64,000 bases of DNA from Dendrobium chrysotoxum (taxonomy: Eukaryota > Streptophyta > Magnoliopsida > Asparagales > Orchidaceae). The notes beneath the pieces were generated by a model. That model searched no databases and was not told where the DNA came from. It saw only the letters and a list, made by a program, of their open reading frames with translations. The DNA is taken from contig CM034304.1 of the NCBI GenBank assembly GCA_019925795.1, forward strand, positions 9,487,471 to 9,551,470, read 5' to 3'. This document shows positions 21,206 through 31,894 of the stretch, one piece after another (the stretch's first letter is position 1; every line of letters starts with the position of its first letter). The translations under genes were made by a program, and so were the position numbers.

Positions 21206-21599
21206 CGAGAACATAAAAGTAATTTTGTAAGGGCTTCTCTACCTTGCTAAGGAAAAAAAAGGAGACACTATTTTTAGTGCAATACCTGGAACAGAGGGTT
21301 CTGGGGAGTGGACGTAGGTCTAGTTAGACCAAACTACTTTAAAATCTAGTGTGTTAGTTCTTATTATTTTTTACACTTTTATTTTTCTATTGTTTACTGC
21401 ATGTTTGAAAACTCTGATTTATTTTGCTATTATGAATTTATTCACTTTTGCATCTATTATTGAAATCGTATAAATTTAGTGTTTGAAAAAGTATAAAAAG
21501 AATTATTTTTATTAAAGAATTTTAAATTATCAATTCAACCCCACTCTTGATTAGCCTCGGACTAGTTCTTAGAGGTTTAACAACCCTCACAAATTTTCA
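21206..21599 (+). repeat. Element B 3' LTR, terminal part only
   Basis: It aligns well with 1785-2175: 'attttgtaagggcttct', 'gggttctggggagtgga', 'taaagaatttt', 'cggactagttcttagagg'. It ends ATTTTCA at 21,599, followed by AAATA. The first part of the LTR is missing or replaced by the palindrome. Confidence 0.8.
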
Positions 21600-21729
21600 A
21601 AATATAACCTGACCCATCCTACACAACCTAACCATATTGCTATATTCTTTACTGATCACTTCTTCCATATTATATATTGTGAGTTCTATAGAGCTCCAAT
21701 AGTCATTTCCAATTTAGAAGAAGAAGAAG

Positions 21730-21762
<33 letters not shown>

Positions 21763-22000
21763 ACGGGCTCCACCATCGCAGCATGCCCCTTATCTAGAAT
21801 ATAACTATCTATAGGATGCATGCATCGAGCATTTCACTTGATTAGAGTTAAAAGTTGATTCTCATATTGACCAATCTGTACAGCACTTGGCGCAGCTTTA
21901 GCACTAGCACGAGGAGGATCGCTAGTGGTTTAACGATTAGTTTTTGTGCTCCACCATTATTTTTAGCCACCAACACTACCACCTGATCAGAGGCTATCCT
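21600..22000 (+). pseudogene. Element C env-like ORF, C-terminal part
   Basis: It resumes in frame from 1538 after counting one AAATA. NLTHPTQPNH and FFTDHFFHIIY match the E copy (NLMYPNPIEHFPTFFIDSS). The acidic run seen in A and D has become about 14 GAA codons (21,717-21,759). Downstream the frame is broken, but the remnants 'caccattatttttagccaccaacactaccacc' correspond to the proline-rich tail. Confidence 0.75.
21717..21759. repeat. (GAA)n microsatellite in the env-like ORF of C
   Basis: About 14 uninterrupted GAA units lie where A and D have a short mixed Glu run, so the repeat most likely grew from Glu codons. Confidence 0.9.
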
Positions 22001-22354
22001 ATGAGTAGGAGTATGTTATGTTTTTAGTTTATTTATTCCTTGCAGTGTGTTTTGTTCTTGTTATGCCTCTCTATATATAGTGCTTATTTCCTATAGTTTT
22101 TGAGTATCTCCCTTGTTGATGATGTCAAAAGGGGGAGTAAAAAATTATTGGTTTGAAATCACTTTTTATTATTAGTGCACCTATTTTCAATTATTTGTGC
22201 TTTTAAATATATATTTTAGGTTATTATTAATTAATAAAAAATCCTCCCTATGATTTTTAAAGATATCACTTTGTAAGGGGCATAACTTAGGAGAAAAATA
22301 TAATTAACTTATAACTCAACAAACAATATTTGCCATCATAAAAAAGGAGGAGAT
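22001..22354 (+). promoter_or_regulatory. Element C 3' region: secondary PPT and PPT
   Basis: The secondary tract AAAAGGGGGAG is at 22,127-22,136 after 'gatgtc'. The main PPT AAAAAAGGAGGAGA is at about 22,340-22,353. The arm 22,322-22,344 (AACAATATTTG outermost) pairs with 22,383-22,405 in the LTR. No ORF of interest lies between. Confidence 0.78.
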
Positions 22355-24143
22355 TATTGTAATGCAAGAGCCCAAGCCTATATTTTGATAATTACAAATA
22401 TTGTTGGAGTTTATTTAGCTTCTCCTACTTGTAATTCTTGCATATAATTTTTCTCTGTATATTAACATTTTAGGTACATCATTTACCAAGCATCACCAAA
22501 GGATCAAAGTTCAAGACTGGGTAGTATAGGATTAATTTTTTTATAAGAGTTAGTACTTTTATCTTTTCTTGAGTCAATGTACTATAGAAGGTGTATGCTA
22601 GCTTAGGAACCATGCATACACATAGAGGGAGTAAAAGTTAAAATATTTTAATTTGGATCGTAATATACAATATGTTGAAATAAAAATTAATTAAAATTTT
22701 TATTTAAATTAAAATTTATTATTTTAAAATATAACTAATCATATAGTATGAACACCACATCGTACTAGACGATCAGCTTAATAAGAAACTCTATTGACGA
22801 ATCTAACTTACCTAAAATATTAAAATTTGAATTTTAAAATTTTAACTATTCATACTATATGATGTTTTAGTAATTGCCTAATTAGGTCAGTTAATTAAGC
22901 AACCAAATTAGATTTGATTGAATATAGATTGTACTATATGATACTATATTATACTATATGAATCACCCAAGGAGTCTCTAGATAAAGTTTGGTTCATCTA
23001 GTATGATCCAAAAGTCATAGTATCTAAATCACTTGGGGGCTGTCTGGATGATTTTTGTTCATCCTGTATAATACGATTTTGAGTTAAACTAATCATACTA
23101 TATTATTGTTCATTCGTACAATATGACCTGCTAAAGAATTTTAACTAATCATCCTATAGGCCATTCATCATACAATAATATAGTAGGATAATTATACTAA
23201 TCATATTATACGATTAATAAATCGTATTGTATAAACAGTGACAACTAAATTAGAAATTAGGCTATTCTTGGAGCATTATATTTAAACATCTCTTACATTA
23301 TTTTGAATAGTCTTTGGAAGTCAAGGGGGCTAGAGTCTTCAACGAGAAAGAGTTTGGAATGTGAGCTTTGGGCATGAGCGAGAAAGTTATGCTGAGTGAG
23401 TGAGTGAGAGAGAGAGAGAGAGAATAGACTTACGGGATCAAGGGAGTGTGAGAGAGGGAGTCTTCACATGATTGCTCTGATCATCATCCACCTTCTTCTT
23501 CCATGACTCGAAGGGACACGAACAACTCCGCTGCACTAGTAGGGTGAAAGGGATTCAGGTTCTCTACCTCACCAGGAGGGTAAGGATTTTGGTTCTTTGT
23601 CTCACCAAGATGGTGAAAAGAAATTTGGTATCTGGTTGGTGGAAGAGATTTTGTAAGGGCTTCTCCACCTTGCTGTAGGGGCAAAATGAGAGTCACTAAG
23701 AGTTAGTGCAATAGACGTGTGGAGGACTCCGGGAAGTTGATGTAGGTCAAATTTTGATCAAACCACTATAAATCTGGTATATTCGTTCTTATCTTTTAGT
23801 TCTTTATTTTTCAGCTTTAATTTTTCTACAAGCTTATATTCTTGTAAATTCAAGTGAAAATCTGTGTGATTGATTTTGACTAAAGCTTTTTTTTAAAAAA
23901 AATCAAATAAAAATCTAAAACTATAAAATGGAAGAAAAATATTTTTTAATATGTTTTTCTGCTAAATCAAAACTTAATTAAAAAATAGTATTTAATTTTT
24001 TATCATTTAGCCTCTGCTTTGCAAGATCTCAATTTTAACTTATGTTTTGAATTAGGTTATAATTTTCAAAAAGAGATTTTTGAAAAAATACAAGTCCTTT
24101 AAGACACCAATTCACCCCCATTTCGGTGTGCTATTGTAGTTCA
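22355..24143 (+). repeat. Full-length Sirevirus LTR shared by element C and a downstream gag (1789 bp)
   Basis: It starts TATTGTAATGC after C's PPT and ends GTAGTTCA at 24,143. U3 holds palindromes of the AC/GT type at about 22,665-23,240 (for example 23,199-23,215), then 'attatatttaaac' at 23,275-23,287 as a possible TATA box, a GA run at 23,399-23,424 and the 'gtaagggcttctccacc' block. The same LTR is followed by a PBS-like site (TGGTTTAACACT at 24,146, strongly diverged) and a gag start, so it is flanked by internal sequence on both sides. Confidence 0.8.
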
Positions 24144-24230
24144 AGTGGTTTAACACTTGGAAAATGAACTTTTAATTTTTTCTGTGCGGGTTTATCACCT
24201 TAGTGGTTTAAAACTTCGGGAAAAGATCAA

Positions 24231-24440
24231 TGGTGCACTTTGGGTACAAAAATACTATGGAAGATTATTCAATAACTCATCAACCATTATTAGATAACAT
24301 TCCCTTTGATTTCTTAAACATTCGTATGTCTATATTTTTAGATTTGATTAATTATCATATGTGACATATGATATAAGTAGGATATTCTGTACCTTCCTAA
24401 ATTGTGAATGATTAGTTCAATTAATCAATGCTTTCTTTTC
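24231..24440 (+). pseudogene. gag N-terminal fragment after the shared LTR
   Basis: MVHFGYKNTMEDYS from 24,231 and HQPLLDNIPFDFLNIRM match the gag starts of E (MAHFANYNTLEEYS) and B. LINYHM and GYSVPS follow, then the match fades near 24,440. It is the truncated start of a further element. Confidence 0.75.
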
Positions 24441-26680
24441 TATCTATATAGTGCATAAGAATATGACTAAGAGATTCTTGCTGTCAATCAAATGATACTT
24501 ACCTTATATTTGAAAGATCTATCAACATAAATCATAACCTTGTAAACTACAACAATGGCAAATAAGTATCTCCAAAAATAGTTAGAAATTCTATAAGAAA
24601 CATGAAATCAGCCACAAGAAATGAACACCAGTGATTTGCATGGTTCAAAACATTTGTGTCTACATCTACGAGGAGAAAGAGAGGCTTTATCTTTTATTAT
24701 TTACATAATAGATTACAAAAGCATTTAATAAGTTTTAGATCTTGGTAAGCCATAAAAAGAATACAAATTTCTTAAAGAAACCATAAAGGAAAGAAAATAC
24801 CTAGTTAAATCTATTGTCAAAGCCAAGAAGAAAGAAATATGAACTACCACTTTCTTCATCCTATTTTCTACCACTTTTCCTCGCATGAACCAGCCGATCA
24901 CCCAATGCCTTTGGTTCGATCATGTCATTGACTCCATGTTCAAGATGCTCCAACCAAGATAAAAAGGATATAATCTTACCTCTATCATTCTTGACGCTTC
25001 AATGCACACTCTTGCTTTCAATTTTATTAGAAATCCCAAGAGAAATGAGAAAGAAGCCCTTACTCTCGCCTTTTGCCAACATTTTCTCTTGCTCAATCTT
25101 AAGCTCTCATTCCCAGCATTTGGTTTGCCTCACAGTAACCCTCTCTCTTTCATTGGTTCGATCCCACCTGCTTAATAAAGAGAAAAACAAACAGAGGCAA
25201 TAGAAGAGGCTACATACAAAGCTACATAAGAAGTTAGCATTATAGTTGTATTAAAAATAAGAATTAAAAAAACTTATTATTAGTGCAAAATTTTAATAAT
25301 TATCAATCTAAAATTTGATTTAGATTTAACATCTATGATAAAGGATTTTTGATTCACCAATTTGTTCGTTGTTTTGTGTGGACACTCTGATTCATTACTT
25401 TAATGCTTTTTTCTTTTCCATTTTTATTTCTATTCATTGCTGTTATTTTGCTCACCATTTTAGAAGAGAAGATAGGGGGTTATATTTCAAAAATTCAATG
25501 GAAATAAATGGATCTAAATAATTAAGATTTTGAAAAAAAAAAGATATTTAAGTGGTCTACAACACAAATAATATAATTTGGATCTATAATTGCATTGAGA
25601 TATAAAAGAGGCTTATAATTATCAAAGTATGCAATGAACAAAGAGGGTTGGGATCACTACAACGCCCTATATACACAATCTAAATTTTCAAAATAATATT
25701 AATTGGAAATCGATATTAGTTCTCTTCAACAAAATAATTTGGGTATTTAAGTGTTTAATTCCATAATGACCAGTCTTTGAGACCAATTAGTTCTTACAGA
25801 ATCGTTAAAGCTTCCTACATTTTTCTCCTAAAAATGCTCATAGAGATGAGCAATGATCGGTTTAATTCTTATGGCCCTTCAAAATAACTTTGAAGTGCTA
25901 TGTGGAAATATTTTTCATCGCAGTCCTCTTCTCCCAATTAATTCTATAGTTAGCAAATTATATTTTAGCAACATTACAATATTCTAATTATGACATTTAT
26001 CTTGTTTACTCTTTATTAAGAATATTTGGTTATACATGTTTTTTTTTTCCTTCATCACCATACAAAATATGTCATGTTGTCTTCTTACTCTTCAATTTGA
26101 GTTTTCTTGGGTAATGCTGAGGGTTAAAAGAGGTTTCATTGCTTTAGTCATATTACTTATAAATTGTATGCATCTTAACCTTTTTTTTCTTTTTTGGGAA
26201 AATACTTTTATTTTCTCTATCATCCAATCTTTATACTTTATCTAATATTATTCATATTGAATCTTTCTCTAACGATAGTATTCGTGCTGATATTGATACC
26301 TTCATCCCTTGCAATACTTCCACTGCAACCACACCTATGACCACCCCAGAACTATTGAGATTATGAATCATGTGCTTTGCCTTTTTTAGTGCACTTATAA
26401 GTTAACCAACTTATCAAATTCTTTTACTCATATTATTCTCATTTTTTATATCATATTTATACTTTATTTATAATCTTTTAAAGCCTCAATGCTATAAAGT
26501 GGTAGTACTTAATCATATTTGATATCAAGTTATGGCTAGAGAACTCTCTACACAAGCAAAATAAATACTTTAGAATTGTAACCTTTACCACTAGGTTAAA
26601 AGCATAATAGGTTCTTGTTAGGTGTATAACACCCAAATTATAGGAAATGTATTTATTTTGTGGTATAAATAGGATTGGTT
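24441..26680. other. Decayed sequence without a recognisable gene; possible LTR fragment at 24,600-24,780
   Basis: AT-rich sequence with short ORFs lacking any known motif. The text around 24,635-24,720 ('gcatggttcaaaac...tctacatctacgaggaga') recalls the R/U5 part of copia LTRs read on the minus strand, but the match is loose. Nothing else could be assigned. Confidence 0.3.
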
Positions 26681-26689
26681 GATAAATGG

Positions 26690-27430
26690 TACTCTTAGTA
26701 ATATGGAATGATATATGATGATACTTTTACTCCCATTGCAAAAATGATTGTTCATACACTTATTGGTATTTCATCAAATTTCTATGGCATATACATTAGA
26801 TAGATTCAAGGAATGCCTTCTTAAATGGTGATATTCATAAAGAGGATTACATATTTCTCTTTCCTAACATTTCTCATAACCTTGGGGAAGTTTGCAAATT
26901 TAAGAAAGAATTTTATGGTCTTAAATAAGCACCTCGTATTTTGCTTGAGAAGTTCTCTATTGTAATTATCCCATTTTAGTTTTCATCTTAGTGATCATGA
27001 CACTATACTTTTTCTTAAGTGCACTCCTACTAGATGCAATCTACTTTCATATATGATGATGACATGGTTATTATAGGAGGTGATGCTAAGGGTTTTGCAA
27101 TGTTGTAGCATGAATTAGCTTCTTACTTTAAAATAAAAGATTTAAACATTTTATTTTTTTTTTCTTGGCTATTTACCTAACTCATTCCCTTAAAGGTTAT
27201 ATTTTCTTACTATTAAATATACATTTGATATTCTTGAGTGTGTTCATTGTATCATATTAACACCATTGATACACCACTTAAGCTCCATATTCAATATTTT
27301 CCTTTAAACTGCACACCAATGACTAACTCCACTTCATGTCAAATTTTTATTAGTAGCTTGGTTTATATCACCATTATATGATCAAATATTAACTATGTTA
27401 TTTGATATAAATGCTATTTAAATTTATCTT
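26690..27430 (+). pseudogene. Relic copia reverse transcriptase of a different lineage
   Basis: With frameshifts allowed, RT blocks appear in order: YDDTFTPIAKM (about 26,710), RNAFLNGDIHKEDYIFLF (about 26,805-26,860), EVCKFKKEFYGLK-APR (about 26,890-26,935), YDDDMVIIGGDA (about 27,053, the YVDD site with Val to Asp) and FKIKDLNILFFFLGYL (about 27,128-27,178). The text differs from the Sirevirus copies and resembles shorter copia elements of the Ale/Retrofit kind. No LTRs could be assigned. Confidence 0.7.
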
Positions 27431-27549
27431 TTTACGTAGGAAAGAAGTAAAAAATATCCCATAACTAAAGGAGCGTCGCGGTGCCACATATATAGTGTCG
27501 CAACACTAAGCACATCCTCAGTACTAACGCATAGAAATATAGCACTATA
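27431..27549. other. Short unassigned segment with 'gtcgcaacacta' text
   Basis: It sits between the copia relic and the truncated LTR of E. The words 'gcgtcgcggtgcc' and 'gtgtcgcaacactaag' resemble words in 59,560-60,000, suggesting a common unknown repeat. Confidence 0.3.
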
Positions 27550-29232
27550 GAGGTAAAATAATATATATTTTTTGTGTTCTTAAACTTTTAGCAAACAAAT
27601 ATTTTATTATTATTAATTTCAAAAATAAAATCTTTAATCAAAGTTTTATCACTAAATTATTTTTTTCGCCAAGATAACCAAAATTGAGCTAAGAAATCCT
27701 CCACAAAGATAACCAAAGAAAACTAGAGTATATAAAATAAATTGCAAGAATGTAAGAGTATGCAAATCAATTTTATAGTGGTTCAATCAAAATCAACCTA
27801 CATCCACTCTCCAAAGATCCTCCACTTTGGGTATTACACTAAAAGTGACTCTCCTTTAGCACACATCTAGGAAGAGAAGCCATTCTCCCTTGAATATATA
27901 GATAATAACCTTCATACACTCTAAAGAATCTACTTACTTCTGCCTCCCAGGCTGGTAGAGATGTTTTCCCTCCTTTAGGTCCTCACTTAGATGCAGATGC
28001 CAATCAATCTTTTCACCTCCAAGTCCGATGGAGTTATGGCCTTAGCTCTTTTCTTTGATGAAGATGCTGATCCCTCCTTTCGACTCCCAGCCCAAAGGAG
28101 ATACTTATCCCTTCTTTTGCCTCTTAGCTCGATGGAGATGTCGATCCCTAACCTCCTCAGCTAGCAAGTATTTCACACTAAAGACTCTTCTTCTTAGAGC
28201 TCCTCTTTAAGAGCTCCACCAAAATATAACAGGAGGACCCAAAGTGTAGTCTAGCCAATGCAATTGTGTGAATCCCCTCACACCCCTTAAAACTCTCGAA
28301 GTAAACTCCCTCTCTCAACCTCACCTCCTCTCTCTCCCTTTTGAAGTGGACACTCTCTGAGCTCTCTCCTAGGAAGGAAATATCTCTGACTTCTCAAGCT
28401 CTTTCCCTCAAAATATATGATGAGTTTATAAAGTGTGCTCTAAAAAAACCCTAAATTTTAAATTAAGGGTAATTCCATCGAAGATCATCTTGTATGATGC
28501 ACGATCATTAACTATAATATCACAGATAATCCATGATATACCAAGGTTTATCCAGTAAGTTTTCAAGAGAATCAAACTGTACGAAATTTATATCATACAA
28601 GATAATCATTAATGATGATTACATCCTGATTCAATTCTTTAATCTATGGGATTAAATTAGGTCATTTTAATTAATGTTCGTATAATATGTACAAGATCAC
28701 ACAGTATGATCAGTTCAAATTATAAGATCAAAACTTGCTTAATTTAGGCAGCAGAGACTCGACGATGGGGTTTTATCAAAATAGTTTATCACCTGTATCT
28801 ATTAAGGTCACACAATATGGTTAATTATAGCCTAATTTTTGATTAATCTCATTTACTTAAACATTTAAATGAATTTCTGTTTGACTAGATTTTGTAGTAT
28901 GATTTAAATCTTACAGTTCAATTTACAGAAAATTCAAATATTCCATTTTACTCCCACTTATGTGTGTGTATTATTGACTAACCTACATACACCAAATATA
29001 AAAAATAACTCAAAAATAAAAATTAAGACTCTATAAAATACTAACTAATTTATACAATGATGCTATAATTTCTTAATTCTTGAATCTTCAATGTTGCTCA
29101 GTGTATGATATACCTAAAATGGTTAGTGACACACAGGAAACATTTCCAATGTATAAAGCAAGAATAAGAAAGTACTCATTCAATAATATTTGTAATCATC
29201 AAAACATATGGTTGGGCTCCCATATCATAATA
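27550..29232 (-). repeat. Element E 3' LTR (outer end missing)
   Basis: It starts at 29,232 (TATTATGATATGG on the minus strand). It aligns with 46,870-47,700 through phrases such as 'aaataaattgcaagaatgtaa' and 'agaagccattctcccttgaata'. About 165 bases at the low-coordinate end are missing. Palindromes of the AC/GT type lie at about 28,480-28,925. TTTATAAA at 28,425-28,432 is a good TATA candidate. Repeated 'cctcc...gagatg' units occupy 27,940-28,150. Confidence 0.78.
28425..28432 (-). promoter_or_regulatory. Candidate TATA box in the LTR of E
   Basis: TTTATAAA lies between the palindrome array and the GA-rich transcribed region, where an LTR promoter is expected. It is a prediction from position only. 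Confidence 0.4.
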
Positions 29233-29266
29233 ATCTTCTTCTTTTTTTATGATGGCAAATATTATT
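29182..29266. repeat. Inverted repeat enclosing PPT and LTR start of E
   Basis: The arm 29,182-29,204 (AATAATATTTG outermost) and the arm 29,245-29,266 pair along 11 outer bases and most inner ones. The degraded PPT (A/G run, minus strand) lies between them. Confidence 0.65.
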
Positions 29267-29603
29267 TAAATTTTCAAGTTTGATTTTAATTTCTTGCAAA
29301 GTCCCCCCTCCCCCCCCCCCCCCCTCACTAAATATCTTAATTATAAAAATAGGAAAAATCTTTGATTTTTTATTTTTTATTTTCTTTTTAATTGAAATTT
29401 TTTTTAATATTTTAATTTTTAAAGTAAATGAAACATCATAATTACTAAAAGAATTACACTGATAAAAAAGAAAATACAACCAAGACGGCACTCTTCTTCC
29501 CTTCCTAACATCATCAAAAAGAGGAACTAAAAATATACTATATTTTAAGGAGAATAAACTACTATAATATAAAGTGTACTAAAATAAAAATAAGTAATAA
29601 CCA
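29233..29603 (-). other. Element E 3' untranslated region with C tract
   Basis: No gene. It holds the PPT, a C-rich run at about 29,301-29,326 (18 consecutive C after a short break) and a degraded secondary PPT near 29,480-29,515. Confidence 0.6.
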
Positions 29604-29818
29604 CTACTCTTCAAAGAGACCTTGATCTAGTGGTGGTGGTGGCAGTTGAATGTAGTAGTGCAAGTATGAAAACTACTCAAAAAATTGAGTGTAATCAGCC
29701 TTGTGCTACTACTATAGCTTCTCCCATCAAAGTGTGCACTTCTAAATATGTGTCTCCAATCATAGCTCTATATGATTAAATCACTCAATTAAGGAGTCAA
29801 GAGGTGGTGGCTTGAAGT
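29604..29818 (-). pseudogene. Element E env-like ORF, C-terminal part
   Basis: On the minus strand, FKPPPLDSLIE and LPPPPLDQGLFEE with a stop at 29,604-29,606 match the end of the A and D env-like proteins. Stops interrupt the middle. The N-terminal part lies at 41,641-42,520 on the other side of D. Confidence 0.72.
29814..29818. repeat. Target-site duplication of element D, left copy (GAAGT)
   Basis: GAAGT directly precedes 29,819 and recurs exactly at 41,641-41,645. Confidence 0.9.
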
Positions 29819-31677
29819 TGAAAGTTTGACATGAATGTTAAGCCCTTATGACCTAGTTCCGAGGCTAACCAAGAGGGGGGGAGTGAATTGGTAGTTTTCA
29901 AAATTCAAGAGCAAAATAACTATTTAGAAAATCTTTTTAAATGTTTTAAAACTTTTATAGTTACACGATGATGTGTAGATATTCAACGATAACAAAATAA
30001 TAATCACAATCACACAATCATTAACAGAAAAATAAATGTGGAAAATAATCAGAAAGAACACACCAGATTTTATAGTAGTTTGTTTAACTTGACCTACATC
30101 CACTCCCCGGAGCCTCCCCTCTGGGTATTGCACTAAAACTAAGTGACTCTCCTTCTGCTCCCACAGTAAGGCGGAGAAGCCTGTACAAAAACTCCTTTCC
30201 ACCAACCCGGTGAGGCAGAGAACCTGAACTCCTTTCGCTTCCTCCTGAAGAAGGTAGAGAACCTAGACTCCTTTTGCTTCTTCTTAAAGTAGGTAGAGAA
30301 CCTGGACTCCTTTTACTTCCTCCTGAAGCAGACAGAGAACCCGAATCTTCTTGCAAATGATCCTCCCACAGAGACACCACCAAGACAAGAGATGACGAAC
30401 AGAGAAGACAACTCAGATCCTTGCTTGGAGAAACCTTTGTGAATCTCTCACAAACTCCCCCTCATAAGATCCTCTCTCTCTCTCTCCTAAGCTCTCTCTC
30501 TCTCTCTCTCAAGGTTTTCTCTAGAAAGGAAAGTGGCAAAAGATTTTTCTTGTTGGAAGAAAAAGATCTTTTAAAGGAGGGCTCAAAAATTGCCCTAAAT
30601 CTCAACTGGTCGTCAAATATCATCTAGGATAATAGACGGATCGTCCTGTATGATCAATGTAAAAACTCATATTTCAGCTTGGATGATCTGGTTTCTCTAG
30701 AAGATTAGAAGAAAAGTCTGTTTAGATCGTCCCGTACGATTCTGCGATCGTCCGGGATGATTTGTGTAAATCAGAAATTTCATCTAGAGAATAGTTCTAT
30801 TTGTCCAAGGCAACTTATGCTAGATGATCTCATAATGACTTGATCATTTAGGATGATATTTCTATCATCCTGCATGATTAGTTCAAAATAGCCAAAATCA
30901 TCCTGGGCATCGTGATGATCGGACTGCATAGAATCTGCTGTACGATTTAAAATAACTTGATCGTCCATGATGATATTTCTATTATCCCGTATAATTAGTT
31001 CAAAATTGGGCATATCATACAGAGGATAGTTCTATTCGGCTAGCTGAATTGCTCTGGATGGTCAGGATTTTGCGTGTCATCTCGTACGATATTATGATCA
31101 TCCGGGATGATATGATCGTATCAATCAGACATTAATTACTTTTCTGAATTACCAGACTAATTTAGGCATGGTTGTAAAGGATCGTCCAGAATGATACACG
31201 TATCATCTAGGATGATCATACCAAATCTTTAAAAATAAAAACTTGCCTAACTTAATTTGGCGGCTGAGAATTTCTGATTTAAGCCTATCATCTTGTGCGA
31301 TAAGAGGATTGTCTAGGACGATTTGTTTAATCAGACTGACTTAACTTGTCGCCCTAATTAGGGTTTCTATTTTTATTGGATTGTCCAAGACGATGTGAAT
31401 ATCATCCAGGACGCTCAGAAAAAAAATGAACAAAAACTCTAATTCATTAAAACTCTCCCCTTGAGTGTGTGTGTGCAAGGTTACTTAGCTAGGGGATCAA
31501 TTACATTACATTTGACTTAAGAAAGATAAAAATATATTTAAACACACGCTGACCCGATCTTAAGTTAGCTTGAGTTGCATTTGATCATTTGCACCTGAAA
31601 TGTTAGCCAATTAAAAATAGAATACATAAATGTTTGTCATCATCAAAAATATAATCCTGAAACCCAAATTTGCAACA
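29819..31677 (-). repeat. Element D 3' LTR (1859 bp)
   Basis: On the minus strand it starts TGTTGCAAATTTGGG after the PPT and ends in CTTTCA at 29,819. A palindrome array lies at about 30,605-31,410. GA/CT runs at 30,472-30,512 mark the transcribed leader. A G run (C on the minus strand) at about 29,874-29,881 is the U5 C-tract site. Confidence 0.92.
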
Positions 31678-31894
31678 ATCTCCCCCTTTTTGATGATGGT
31701 AAATATTTGTTCAGTAGTTTCAAATCAACCAGATTATAATAATTAAAGCACAGGCAAGAGAAGATAAATTTTACTAATCATAGATAATCAGTGATAACAT
31801 TCAATATAATAAACGAAACTACTACAACACAAAAACAACTCCCCCTTTTGGCATCATAAAAAGGAGGAATAGAAAAGGCAAAAACAACAGCAAA
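31678..31894 (-). promoter_or_regulatory. Element D PPT and secondary PPT
   Basis: The main tract is CAAAAAGGGGGAGAT on the minus strand at about 31,678-31,692, directly before the LTR. The secondary tract CAAAAGGGGGAG is at 31,839-31,850 after 'gatgc'. The arms 31,628-31,649 and 31,687-31,708 form the inverted repeat around the main PPT (19 of 22 complementary). Confidence 0.82.

Larger units (their letters stand above)
1539..21599 (+). mobile_element. Element B: Sirevirus-like copia LTR retrotransposon, nested in C and split by A
   Basis: B lies between two AAATA copies inside the env-like ORF of C. Its order is a short 5' LTR, PBS, gag, pol, a short spacer with palindromes, an env-like ORF, then more spacer-like sequence interrupted by element A at 9177-20,128, a damaged 3' end with an 80-bp palindrome, and the last part of a 3' LTR. 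The LTR ends (about 1785-2175 and 21,206-21,599) are clearly related to each other. Two things are odd. The 5' LTR lacks the usual promoter-containing first part. The spacer resembling A's pol-env spacer lies after the env-like ORF rather than before it. Confidence 0.8.

Noticed and set aside
24922..25203. 93-codon ORF as a possible host gene
   Set aside because: Low-complexity, Leu/Ser-rich, no homology recognised, and no neighbouring exons or splice sites of note.
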